In this document: one piece after another, positions 35,002 to 44,282 of the stretch
Layout of the letters: every line of letters starts with the position of its first letter
Position numbering within the stretch: the first letter of the stretch is position 1
Assembly (NCBI RefSeq): GCF_002008365.1
Contig: NZ_MRDL01000050.1
Coordinates: 29,770 to 93,769, forward strand
DNA length: 64,000 nucleotides
Source of the DNA: Rhizobium leguminosarum bv. viciae USDA 2370
GTDB taxonomy: Bacteria; Pseudomonadota; Alphaproteobacteria; Rhizobiales; Rhizobiaceae
Direction of reading: 5' to 3'
Position numbers and translations under genes: made by a program
The notes under the pieces: model-generated
What the model was told of the DNA's origin: nothing
What the model saw: the letters and a program-made list of their open reading frames with translations, nothing else
The model's database searches: none

Positions 35002-38000
35002 TCATTGCGAGGCTGCCGTGATGCTTGCCTCTTCGGCGGACGGTACGGAGAAGTGCATGGTAACGCCCGGCCCTTGGTTAGGCTCAGCCCAAAGGCGACC
35101 ACCATGACTCTCGATGATGGAACGACAGACTGAAAGACCGATCCCCATCCCATTGTTCTTCGTCGTGTAGAACGCTTCGAAGATCCGCGTACCTCCGTCT
35201 GGGTCGAGACCAATTCCGTTGTCGCTGACCGCAACGCTTATCTGCCCATCACCGCCGAGCTCGGTTTGGATCTCGACCGATCTCAGCCGATCCTTCACGC
35301 CAGATACCGCGTCAATGGCGTTGCGAAGCAAGTTGTTGATCACTTGTTGAAGTTGGACTCGGTCGCCGTTGACGGGGGGAAGGGAGGTGGCGAAGTGCGT
35401 TCGAATAGCGACGCCGTTGCGTCTCTGATCACCTGCAGACAAGGCGACTACCTCACTCACCGCGTCGTTTATATCGACGTCTTCGAATTCGATGTTGCGC
35501 TTACTGAATAACGCCCGCAGTCTGGCGATTACCTCGGTGGCACGATTGCCGTCCCTGATCGTGCGCCGCGCCGTCTCAAGGGCCGTTTCTATGTCGGGCG
35601 GTGTGGCTGCAAGCATCCGCAGACAGGTGTTCGCGTTCGTGATGATGCCTGACAGTGGCTGGTTCACCTCGTGCGCGATCGCCGCCGACATCTGACCGAG
35701 GCTGAGGATGCTGGTCACTCGCGCAAGCTCTGTGCGCAACTGATCGCGCGCTTCCTCCGTCAAGCGCCTTTGTGTCACGTCTTGGATCGCTCCAAGGCAT
35801 TCCCGATTTCCATTCCGGTGAATTATAACCTCGCCGATGACACGAACGTACTTTATGTCGCCGTTGCGGGCGAGAACGCGGACCTCGTATTCCGAGTCCT
35901 CGTCGCCTTCGCGTACGGCGCCGATCTTCCCGGCAAAGAGCGCAACGTCGTCCGGGTGTATCCGCTCCGTTATCCGGTCAAACGTCACGACTTCGTCTTT
36001 TTCGAATTCGAGGATTCGAAGCCATTCGTCGGACAAGATCAGCTCGTCGGTTTCGACATGCCAGGAGAACGTACCCGTCCTGATCAAGCGCTGGCCTGCA
36101 ACGAGAAGGGCCTGACTTCTACGCAGTTCATCTTCGGCCTGCTTGCGATCGTCGATGTCAGTCAGTAGTCCATACCATCGGACGATCTTGCCCTCTGCGT
36201 CACGAAGTGGCTGTCCTCGCACCTGGAACCATCGGAACACGCCGTCGTGTCTTCGATAACGGCTTTGGTAGTCGTAAGGATTGCCGCTCTTGAGTGCGCC
36301 CAGGAAGGTATCGATATTGACTTGCACGTCATCGGGGTGAGTTATGCCGTTCGTTGACCAGTCTTGCACCTCGTCGAGAGAGATTCCGAAATAGTCCAGT
36401 AGCTGTTGGTTGCTCCCGTCGAGTGTTCCATCAGGCTGCGAAAGTATGATCATGCCCGGAACCATGTTGACGATATGGCGGAATTCCCTCTCGCTGTTAG
36501 CAAGCGCCACTTCGGCGTGCTTCCGGTCGTCGATATCATTCAGCAGGAAGTACCATCGTACAACGAGGCCCTCGTGGTCGCGCACGGGAGTTCCCCGCAC
36601 CTGGAACCAACGATAGACGCCGTCGTGCCGACGGAGCCTTTCCACCACCTCGTACGATTGACCAGCGGCGACTGCCTCGGCGAATCTAGCCACGCCCCGG
36701 TCACGATCGTCAGGATGAATGATATCGTTGGTCTTCCACTTTTGATGCTCGTTGAAATCATAGCCGAAATATCGCAAGGACTGATCGTTTACGCTCTCCA
36801 CAGCCCCGTCGGGCCGGAGCACAATGATGAGGCCTGGGATCGAGTTTACGATCAATTGCAGCTCGATCTCGCGCTCGCGCAACGCCTCCACCGCCCTGCG
36901 CCGATCATCGATATCAGTCAGCAGACCATACCAGCGGACGATCCCGCCATTATTGTCTTTGACCGGGTGGCCGCGGACCTGGAACCAGCGAAATTCGCCA
37001 TCATGGCGACGGAAGCGCGTCTCGAAGTCATACGGCTCTCCCGTTTTGAGCGACGCCGTAAATGTCTCGACACAGTGCTGCAGGTCGTCGGGGTGCGTGA
37101 TACCGTTGGTCGCCCAGTTCACAACCTCCTCCAGGGGCAGTTGGAAGTAGTCGAGAAGCTGTTGATTTGCGCCGTTCAACTGACCTTCGGGCGTAAAGAG
37201 CGCGACCATTCCTGCGATAGTGCCGACAATCAAGCGAGACTCGCGTTCACTGTTTGCGAGAGCTACCTCGGCCCGTTTTCGGTCATCGATGTCGATCAGC
37301 AGATGCAGCCACCGCTGGATCGCACCAGACATGTCCCGCAGCGGTAGACCCAGTACGTTATGCCACCGATAAATTCCGTCGGCGCGAAGATGGCGGCTCT
37401 CAACGTTATAAGACGTGCCCGCCATGTGAGCGGCGATCTGGGCTTCGATGGTTTCCTTCAAGTCATCCGGGTGCACGACCTCCGAAGCCTTCCAGTCCTT
37501 TAGATCCGAGAGGCTTAGCCCAAAATAGGAGAGGGTCAGTTGGTTGAGGCCTTCGACTTCCCCAGTCGGTGTTGTCACGGCCACGGGTATCGGGATGCTA
37601 TCGACGACGAGCTGGAAATCGAGTGCGGCCTGCGACCTTTCCCGTTTTTGAACGACGGGTTCAATATTGGTCGCGACCGCGCACCAATTCACTACGCCGC
37701 GGGGAACGTCTTCCAAAGGGGCCCACTGGATGAGGAAATGGTGAAATTCGCCTGCAGCGTTCCGAAGGCGCGCTTCGCTCGTTCCCTCTGTCTCTGCGTG
37801 CCTGAGGTTCTGCAGATGCAATGTGACCGCGCCAACATCGGCCGGGTGCACCGCATCCTCCCAGCGCCAAGCCTGTCCGGACGCCGGTCGCAGCCCCGTG
37901 AACTCTACCCAGCTCCGGTTGGCGAAATCGACCTGGCCATCCTCCTGCATGGTCCAGACCATACCGGGCAGCGCATCGAAGAACTGAAAGACGTTTATCC

Positions 38001-38004
38001 CCAT
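35002..38004 (-). CDS. Giant multi-PAS sensor histidine kinase
   Basis: A soluble kinase of about 1,000 residues. About six consecutive PAS domains fill residues 1-755; four share the repeated closing segment IVRWYGLLTDIDDRK or a close variant and the THPDD motif, which shows internal duplication. The transmitter has the His box SAAIAHEVNQPLSGIITNANTC, the N-box LLRNAIDAV and GMGIGLSVCRSIIESHGGRLW. ATG 38004 is chosen over a GTG at 38022 without much confidence. It lies next to a receiver and a similar kinase in the same direction. The many PAS domains suggest it integrates several small-molecule or redox cues. Confidence 0.86.
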   Translation of the reverse strand: MGINVFQFFDALPGMVWTMQEDGQVDFANRSWVEFTGLRPASGQAWRWEDAVHPADVGAVTLHLQNLRHAETEGTSEARLRNAAGEFHHFLIQWAPLEDVPRGVVNWCAVATNIEPVVQKRERSQAALDFQLVVDSIPIPVAVTTPTGEVEGLNQLTLSYFGLSLSDLKDWKASEVVHPDDLKETIEAQIAAHMAGTSYNVESRHLRADGIYRWHNVLGLPLRDMSGAIQRWLHLLIDIDDRKRAEVALANSERESRLIVGTIAGMVALFTPEGQLNGANQQLLDYFQLPLEEVVNWATNGITHPDDLQHCVETFTASLKTGEPYDFETRFRRHDGEFRWFQVRGHPVKDNNGGIVRWYGLLTDIDDRRRAVEALREREIELQLIVNSIPGLIIVLRPDGAVESVNDQSLRYFGYDFNEHQKWKTNDIIHPDDRDRGVARFAEAVAAGQSYEVVERLRRHDGVYRWFQVRGTPVRDHEGLVVRWYFLLNDIDDRKHAEVALANSEREFRHIVNMVPGMIILSQPDGTLDGSNQQLLDYFGISLDEVQDWSTNGITHPDDVQVNIDTFLGALKSGNPYDYQSRYRRHDGVFRWFQVRGQPLRDAEGKIVRWYGLLTDIDDRKQAEDELRRSQALLVAGQRLIRTGTFSWHVETDELILSDEWLRILEFEKDEVVTFDRITERIHPDDVALFAGKIGAVREGDEDSEYEVRVLARNGDIKYVRVIGEVIIHRNGNRECLGAIQDVTQRRLTEEARDQLRTELARVTSILSLGQMSAAIAHEVNQPLSGIITNANTCLRMLAATPPDIETALETARRTIRDGNRATEVIARLRALFSKRNIEFEDVDINDAVSEVVALSAGDQRRNGVAIRTHFATSLPPVNGDRVQLQQVINNLLRNAIDAVSGVKDRLRSVEIQTELGGDGQISVAVSDNGIGLDPDGGTRIFEAFYTTKNNGMGIGLSVCRSIIESHGGRLWAEPNQGPGVTMHFSVPSAEEASITAASQ

Positions 38005-38140
38005 CGCCCACTCAAAGCCCACTTTCTGGGCGAGAGCCTACAATATCGATCATTTGACGGCTACTGCGCGGCACTAGACACTTTAGTACCTACGCGTATG
38101 CCGGATTGCTGGGCATTCCAGGTCCGCCAACCCCTCTATA

Positions 38141-38515
38141 TCAGTCTAACAACGATGCGAGCCGCAACGCATCCTGAAGGTCGTCGGCGCTGAAGGGCTT
38201 GAACAGACAGTCCGAAGCCCCTTCACGTATCAACCTCGACCGCACGTCCCCATCCTTGATCGCCGTTATGAATATGATTGAAATCCTTCGGCCTCTCCGA
38301 CCGAGTTCCTGCTGAAGCTCCGGCCCGGTCATACCAGGCATTGCCACGTCGAGGATCATGCCGTCGCTGGTTTGTAACGACTTCGAATTCAAAAACGCCT
38401 CAGCGGACGCAAAGGCTTCCACAGACAGACCGAACGAGCGGAGGAGATCCGGTAGGGCTTCGCGGACGGATTCGTCGTCGTCGACGACCGAGACGTGTTT
38501 CTTGCTGGTAGTCAT
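38141..38515 (-). CDS. FixJ-like single-domain receiver
   Basis: A 124-residue receiver. VVDDDESVREALPDLL gives the acidic pocket, MILDVAMPGMTGPELQ the phosphoacceptor and CLFKPF the Lys. It has no output domain. Its ATG overlaps the TGA of the kinase at 38512-41172 by four bases, so the two are translationally coupled and should form a phosphorelay. Without an output it could pass phosphate on to another protein or act by protein contact. Confidence 0.87.
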   Translation of the reverse strand: MTTSKKHVSVVDDDESVREALPDLLRSFGLSVEAFASAEAFLNSKSLQTSDGMILDVAMPGMTGPELQQELGRRGRRISIIFITAIKDGDVRSRLIREGASDCLFKPFSADDLQDALRLASLLD

Positions 38516-41172
38516 AAATTCCTCCGCATATCACTTGCCGTCGGTACCGCCGACCGACCGATACTTTTCCCGTCGCCGCTCGGAGATGTCGGGACCGAAA
38601 ATCCTACGGTAGCACCATTGTCAGCGTTTGGTGCAGCCCACAGCCTGCCTTGATGGTTCTCTATAATCGAACGGCTGACAGAGAGGCCGATTCCCATTCC
38701 GTCTGGCTTCGTCGTGTAAAAGGCATCGTAAATCCGCTCTAGCCCCTGTGGGGCAAATCCTGCGCCAGTATCCTCGATGTAGAGCCGGACTTCTCCAAGG
38801 CCTCCTTCTGTCCTCAAACGAATTCGTCTCGGCCGATCTCCCGCGGCCGGCATCGCCTCGATCGAATTTCGAAGCAGGTTCATGATAACTTGCTGAAGCT
38901 GCACGCGAGCGCCGGTCACGCTCGGCAAGTCCTTTGCAAAGTCGGCCGTCAATGACGTTTTCGCATGCTGCAGGTCGCTGGATATCAGCGCGATGACTTC
39001 CTCGGCAATCTCATTGATGTCGACTGCCTCGAGGTGCGGTGGTTTGCGGCTAAACAATTCCCAAAGACGGGCGATCACGTCGGCAGCGCGGTTGGCGTCG
39101 CGGATCGTCCGCCGTGCCGTGTCCTTTGCGATATCGAGATTTGGGGGATCCGAAGCCAGAACTCGCAGACAAGTCTCCGCATTGGTCACCATGCCAGCTA
39201 GCGGTTGATTCACCTCATGAGCAATCGACGCGGTCAACACACCGAGGCTCGTAACGCGAGTTACATAGGACAGTTCTGACCGCGCCTGATTGAGCGCATC
39301 TTCCGCCTTCCGGCTCTCGGTAACGTCCTGCACGGCGCCGATCAATTCCTGATCCCCATCCCTGTTCCGCTCACTATGCGCAAGCACCCGTATGTATTTC
39401 GGCGATTGGCTCGGCGTTATCAGGGTTATGTCGTAGTCGAAGTCGCCGTCCCCTCTGTTGGCTTGATCGATAACCTGCTCCACGGTAGCTAGACTATCGG
39501 AATTCAGACGGGACAGGACGACGTCGAGCGTCACCGGCGTCGTCGGATCGACTTCGAAGATACGATAGGTTTCCGCCGACCAGGTAACTTCGCTTGTGCC
39601 AAGATTCAGCAAGAAGCTCCCTGTCTTGCTGAGGCGTTGGGCGTCCGCGAGAAACGCCTCGCTTCTGCGTAGCTTCTCCTCGGCTCGCTTTCGGTCGTCG
39701 ATATCCGTCAATAGTCCATACCACCGGATGATCGTGCCTTCGGCGTCGCGAAGGGGGAGCCCCCGAAGCTGGAACCATCTCCACGTGCCGTCGTGCCGGA
39801 GAAAGCGGGTTTCGTAATCGTATGGTTCTCCCGTGGCGATGGAGCCCATGAAGCTATCGATGCAGGTCTGCAGATCGTCGGGGTGCGTGATACCGTTGCT
39901 CGACCAGTCATTCAATTCCGACAGCGGACGCTCGAAATAGTCGAGGATCTGCTGATTGCCGTCGATCAACTGGGCTTCTGGCGAGAAGATTGCTATCATT
40001 CCTGCGATGCCGTCGACGATCAAACGAGACTCACGCTCTCGTTCGGCCAGCGCTCGTTCCGCGCGCTTCCGGTCTTCGATGTCGATGTGGGTGCCGTACC
40101 ACTTGATGATCTTGCCGTCTTCACCCAGGAGCGGCGTCGCGCGAAACAGAAACCACCTGTATCCGCCATCGGCTCCACGCATTCTTGCTTCGAAATCAGC
40201 AGGACGACCCGAAGCAAGAGAAGCGTTCCAGGACTTTGCGAGATGGCTCGCATCCTCCGGGTGAACGACAGACTCCCAACCAGAGCCTTCAGCTTGTTGG
40301 GCATTCAATCCGGCATACTCCAGCCATCTATCGTTCACAAAGTCGCAGTAGCCATCGGGGCGGCTCGTCCACACGGTGAGTGGCATCGCGTTGACGATGT
40401 TCCTAAGCTCCATTTCGTTGGATCGCAGCGCGTCCTCGGCCTTCCGCCGGTCATCGACATCTATATGGAGCGCGTACCAACGGGCGATGCCGCCGCTTTC
40501 ATCCGCGAGGGGATAACCGACGATTTGGAACCAACGATATTCGCCGTCCGCGCGCCGGAGCCGTACCTCGGCCTCGTAGGCCGTGCCTCTGACGACCGCC
40601 TTTTGAACGGCGTTGGTTAACCCCTGCATGTCATCGGGATGGACTACGTCACTTCGACCCCAGGAACGTAGTTCATCAAGCGACCGACCATAGTATTGCA
40701 GGAGGTGACCGTTGATCGCCTCGACGTTTCCGTTCGCATCAAGGACTCCTATGCCGGCCGGTATGCTTTCCAAGACAGTCTGATTTTCCGATGCCTTCTC
40801 GGCGGCGCCGTCTCGCATCTCTGGTCGCGATGCAATGTCCGCCCCCTCCGTCGCCAAGCCGTACCACCTCTCCACTCGATCGTTGTCGATCGATGGCTTG
40901 CAACGGACATGCAATTCCTTCAACGAGGCGGTGGGGTGACCTATAGGCAATGTGATTTCGAAAGGCTCGCGCCCGGACAGCAGCGCGTACCACTGCTGTC
41001 TCGTGTTCCGCAGGTCTGCGGGAGGGGCGGCTAATGGCCAAACCGTCACCGCTTCGCCAAGCCCGAGGAAATCAACCAAATTGGCGTTCATGAAATCGAT
41101 GCTGCCGTCCGAGAGGGCGGTAAAAGCCATTCCTGGCAACGCTTCCAGAACCCGAACGAGTTCCACGCTCAT
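38512..41172 (-). CDS. Multi-PAS sensor histidine kinase coupled to a receiver
   Basis: An 886-residue soluble kinase with about five PAS domains (residues 1-640), several ending in IARWYALHIDVDDRRKAE-type segments. The transmitter (about 650-880) carries TASIAHEVNQPLAGMVTNAETC, LLRNSIEAM and GMGIGLSVSRSIIENHQGRLW. The start follows AAGGATAGAT. It is a paralogue of the kinases at 35002 and 29491. The receiver at 38141 overlaps its end. A GGTATCGGTTGTGCC site (41245-41259) lies upstream, so it may belong to the regulon it helps to control. Confidence 0.87.
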   Translation of the reverse strand: MSVELVRVLEALPGMAFTALSDGSIDFMNANLVDFLGLGEAVTVWPLAAPPADLRNTRQQWYALLSGREPFEITLPIGHPTASLKELHVRCKPSIDNDRVERWYGLATEGADIASRPEMRDGAAEKASENQTVLESIPAGIGVLDANGNVEAINGHLLQYYGRSLDELRSWGRSDVVHPDDMQGLTNAVQKAVVRGTAYEAEVRLRRADGEYRWFQIVGYPLADESGGIARWYALHIDVDDRRKAEDALRSNEMELRNIVNAMPLTVWTSRPDGYCDFVNDRWLEYAGLNAQQAEGSGWESVVHPEDASHLAKSWNASLASGRPADFEARMRGADGGYRWFLFRATPLLGEDGKIIKWYGTHIDIEDRKRAERALAERERESRLIVDGIAGMIAIFSPEAQLIDGNQQILDYFERPLSELNDWSSNGITHPDDLQTCIDSFMGSIATGEPYDYETRFLRHDGTWRWFQLRGLPLRDAEGTIIRWYGLLTDIDDRKRAEEKLRRSEAFLADAQRLSKTGSFLLNLGTSEVTWSAETYRIFEVDPTTPVTLDVVLSRLNSDSLATVEQVIDQANRGDGDFDYDITLITPSQSPKYIRVLAHSERNRDGDQELIGAVQDVTESRKAEDALNQARSELSYVTRVTSLGVLTASIAHEVNQPLAGMVTNAETCLRVLASDPPNLDIAKDTARRTIRDANRAADVIARLWELFSRKPPHLEAVDINEIAEEVIALISSDLQHAKTSLTADFAKDLPSVTGARVQLQQVIMNLLRNSIEAMPAAGDRPRRIRLRTEGGLGEVRLYIEDTGAGFAPQGLERIYDAFYTTKPDGMGIGLSVSRSIIENHQGRLWAAPNADNGATVGFSVPTSPSGDGKSIGRSAVPTASDMRRNL

Positions 41173-41312
41173 ATCTATCCTTTTCGCGGGATTGCACCCT
41201 CAGGATATCGTGCGTTTTAATCAACCTGCCGTATATTATCCTATGGTATCGGTTGTGCCGTTATCGCCGGGTTCTACTAAGTTGTGCCGCGCGCCGATCG
41301 AGGCTTTACGCT

Positions 41313-41984
41313 TCAGTGAATTTCGGGTGGCTCCTCCAGCCGAAGGCGCGCGGCCATGTTCACGAGGTCGGGAAGAGTTCGGGCACACATCTTCCGCATG
41401 ACTTGGCCGCGATGCGCCTTGACGGTGATCTCGCTGATATCCAACTCGTATGCCACTTGCTTGTTGAGAAGCCCTTTGACCACGCGCACCATGACCTCTC
41501 GTTCGCGCTTGGTAAGCGCCTCGTAACAACCTTGCAGCGCAAGCAGGTTGCTATCGTCACGCAACATGGCCGCGCTCTGTTCCAACGCCGAGCTCACGGC
41601 ATCCAGGAACGCAACCGTCTCGATCGGTTTGGTAAGGAAATCCAACGCGCCTCCTTTGAGAGCTTTCACGGTCGTCGGGACGTCGCCGAAACCGGACACG
41701 AATATGATCGGCATCCTGCTCCGGCTTGTCGTAATCATGCTCTGGAGATCGAGGCCGTTCAGTCCTGGCATATTCACGTCAAGAACCAGGCAGCAGGGAG
41801 AGGCCAGAACCGGTGCTTCGAGAAAACTTTGCGCGGAGTCAAAAAGCAGGGGTCGCCACCCGGCGGAGCCAATCAGCAGCTCCAGCGATTCTCGCACTGA
41901 GATGTCGTCATCAACGACGAAGACTGTCGGTCGATCCTGATCGCCTAGGTTCGAAGTCGTCACCGTGGAGGTCATCCGGTACAT
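41313..41984 (-). CDS. FixJ-family response regulator
   Basis: A 223-residue regulator with a complete receiver (VVDDDISVRESLELL; phosphoacceptor in LVLDVNMPGLNGLDL; Lys in FLTKPIE) and a LuxR-type HTH (LTKREREVMVRVVKGLLNKQVAYELDISEITVKAHRGQVMRKM). It lies beside the multi-PAS kinases and is the natural DNA-binding target for them. Its HTH is almost the same as that of 59275-59934. ATG 41984 follows GGGAG. A GGTATCAC half-site is at 42033. Confidence 0.9.
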   Translation of the reverse strand: MYRMTSTVTTSNLGDQDRPTVFVVDDDISVRESLELLIGSAGWRPLLFDSAQSFLEAPVLASPCCLVLDVNMPGLNGLDLQSMITTSRSRMPIIFVSGFGDVPTTVKALKGGALDFLTKPIETVAFLDAVSSALEQSAAMLRDDSNLLALQGCYEALTKREREVMVRVVKGLLNKQVAYELDISEITVKAHRGQVMRKMCARTLPDLVNMAARLRLEEPPEIH

Positions 41985-42228
41985 GTGCTCTCCCAAAGAG
42001 CTGTCCAGGTCGTCGCCAACTTCCCGAAAAATGGTATCACAAAATGTGCGCTTGGCGACAAAATCATCAGTTCGCTTAGCAAGCCTGGACAGAATGAGCG
42101 GTCCAGCGGGGAAGTCCATTGTACGATGGTATCGGGCCTGAAGGGTCGCGCGTCACCTGCTTGTTGGGTAGAAGGCCCGTGACCGGCAACTTCGCGCGGT
42201 CGCCGGCGCCTAAAGCGGTCAGGAGCAG

Positions 42229-43164
42229 ATGATGGATCGTATCGATGCAATGAAGGTCTTCGTCACTGCGGTTGAAGAAGGAAGCCTGGCGGGCGCCGCT
42301 CGTAGGCTGAAGCGGTCCCCGACTGCGATCAGTCGGGCATTGGGTCTGCTTGAGCAACATGTTGGCGTGGAGCTCCTTCACCGAACGACAAGGAGTCTAA
42401 AGCTCAGCGAAGCGGGCCAGAGATATGTCGAAGCATGCCGCAGGGTGCTTGTCGATCTCGAGGAGGCGGACATGATCGCCGGCTCAGAGCGATCCTCTCC
42501 GCGAGGAACGCTGACAATTTCGGCGCCGCCCATCCTGGGCGAAGAGGTGCTCCGGCCGATCCTCGACAGCTTCCTTCGTGAGAACGCCAACGTCTCCGTT
42601 CGGCTTTTGATGCTCGACCGCTTCGTGAACCTGGTTGACGAGGGAGTGGATGTCGCCCTGAGGATCGGCAATCTCGCCGACTCGACCCACATGTCCACGC
42701 GCATTGGCGGAGATGTTCGCCGCGTCGTGGTCGCCGCGCCGCAATATCTCGACAGTCGAGCCGCAATCACTGAGCCGTCGGATCTCTCCCGCCACGACTT
42801 GATCGCCTTCTCGAACTTCGGCCTCGAATCCTGGAGCTTTGCGCCCGCAAAAGGCACTTCCGTCCCAAGAACCGTTCACTTCACCCCACGCTATCTCGTC
42901 AACAGCGTCCGAGCAGCCGCGGCATCGGCCGCCGAAGGAATGGGCGTGACCCGGCTCTATTCGTATCACGTCGCAGAATATGTCCGCGACGCTCGCCTCA
43001 GAGTCGTTCTTCCTCAGGCGGAGCCACCTGCGCTGCCAGTTCACATCCTGACCCCTCAAGGACGCGCAGCCGTTCCGAAAGTTCGAACCTTCATCGACTT
43101 TGCAGTTCCGCGTCTACGTTCGGAACTTGGACGCATCGCCGCGGAATCCGGAAACCTCGAATAA
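42229..43164 (+). CDS. LysR-family transcriptional regulator
   Basis: A 311-residue regulator. The winged HTH is at residues 1-62 (MKVFVTAVEEGSLAGAARRLKRSPTAISRALGLLEQHVG, then LLHRTTRSLKLSEAG). The effector domain (about 92-300) has the PHA-like segment GTLTISAPPILGEEVLRPIL of the CrgA-like subgroup. It is divergent from the FixJ regulator. A GGTATCGG half-site lies at 42128-42135, about 100 bases upstream. It may control the catabolic genes that follow. Confidence 0.9.
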   Translation: MMDRIDAMKVFVTAVEEGSLAGAARRLKRSPTAISRALGLLEQHVGVELLHRTTRSLKLSEAGQRYVEACRRVLVDLEEADMIAGSERSSPRGTLTISAPPILGEEVLRPILDSFLRENANVSVRLLMLDRFVNLVDEGVDVALRIGNLADSTHMSTRIGGDVRRVVVAAPQYLDSRAAITEPSDLSRHDLIAFSNFGLESWSFAPAKGTSVPRTVHFTPRYLVNSVRAAAASAAEGMGVTRLYSYHVAEYVRDARLRVVLPQAEPPALPVHILTPQGRAAVPKVRTFIDFAVPRLRSELGRIAAESGNLE

Positions 43165-43400
43165 TTGTGCCGAAACGCGGTTGGCTGTCTGCAGGCAAGC
43201 GACGGTTCTCCGCGACGTGCTTCCCAGCTAACCACTAGTCACGGTGATGAGCTCGGTACCGGCTCGGTGCTCGTCAACCGAGGCGGACGGACGAGTGTCG
43301 CCGGTAGCCAGCGGGACGCCGGCCCGAGAGGACCGGTGTACTTGCGCACAATGCTCGGGGCGGAGATGGTTGCCTGGGGCGCAGGCTTTCATTCAGGATG

Positions 43401-44069
43401 TCACGTCGGCAGCGTTTGGCCAGACTGCTCCTTGACCAGATAGTCGGCGTACCATTCTGGCCACGCCTCGTCGTGCTTGCCGCCGTCGCGCTTCTCATGC
43501 TCGCCATGAGCGGAAGCGACCCTGCGCAGCGCCTCTGCGAGGTCGCCGGCGGATGTGAACGCAGCGCCATTGGCGTCGATGCGACCGGGAAGTCTCGCCG
43601 TGACTTCCTGCAGGAGCCAGCCGTTTCCGTCCGGGTCGGAGAAGGAGGCGAAAGAACCGTAGCTTGACCGGGAGGGATGTGGTCCGGGCAGCCGATGGTC
43701 GGCGCCCTTGTGGTGGAAGACACCGCCGTCGTCGTGAAAGACGCCGCTCATCTCGGCGCCGCGGGAGGCAAGGGCCGCGTGCGCCATCTCGATGTCGGTG
43801 ACGACGAGGTGGAGGCCCTGAGCGGAACCGGGTGCGGCGGCGGTCACATTCGCTCCGAAGATCACGGAGCAAGGCGAGCCCGGCGGGGTCACCTGCACGA
43901 CGCGAAAGCCGTCCTCGCCCGACACGTCGGCGTCGAGCCTCCAGCCAAGGCCGGTATAGAAGGACTTGGCCCGATCGACGTCGGACACGGGAATGACGAC
44001 GACTTCAAGCTTCGTGTCGATGTGATCCGTGCGCGCGGAATTGGTTGGGGTGGGTTCCTGGATAGCCAT
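43401..44069 (-). CDS. VOC family protein
   Basis: A 222-residue glyoxalase-fold protein. KLEVVVIPVSDVDRAKSFYTGLGWRLDADV begins the fold and FSDPDGNGWLLQEVT closes it. The C-terminal 60 residues (RRVASAHGEHEKRDGGKHDEAWPEWYADYLVKEQSG) form an extra conserved tail seen in some VOC proteins of actinobacteria and rhizobia. ATG 44069 follows AGGGAG. It is divergent from EH2, and the perfect palindrome at 44190 lies in the shared region. Confidence 0.83.
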   Translation of the reverse strand: MAIQEPTPTNSARTDHIDTKLEVVVIPVSDVDRAKSFYTGLGWRLDADVSGEDGFRVVQVTPPGSPCSVIFGANVTAAAPGSAQGLHLVVTDIEMAHAALASRGAEMSGVFHDDGGVFHHKGADHRLPGPHPSRSSYGSFASFSDPDGNGWLLQEVTARLPGRIDANGAAFTSAGDLAEALRRVASAHGEHEKRDGGKHDEAWPEWYADYLVKEQSGQTLPT

Positions 44070-44189
44070 CTCGATCTCCCTGTTAATCGCGGTCACTTTC
44101 ACCGCGATCGGCACGATGCGCCGTCGCTGTCCCCGATGTCCATTGTCCCAAGGTGTCGATGCGTCGAGCACGTCGCTAACCGATCCATT

Positions 44190-44204
44190 GGTATCGCCGA
44201 TACC
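44190..44204. promoter_or_regulatory. Perfect palindromic operator between the VOC gene and EH2
   Basis: GGTATCGCCGATACC is a perfect dyad around its central C. It lies 79 bases before EH2 and 121 before the VOC gene, placed to control both. Confidence 0.58.
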
Positions 44205-44282
44205 TTCGAACAATATCTTCGGCAGCCATGCCGGACGATCCCTAAGACCCAATCCAACCACTCAGTTTCAATGGAGGACGTC

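Noticed and set aside
43677..44282. Upstream extension of the EH2 frame to a 630-residue protein
   Set aside because: It is antisense to the VOC gene; EH2 has its own GGAGG site and Tat leader at 44283.
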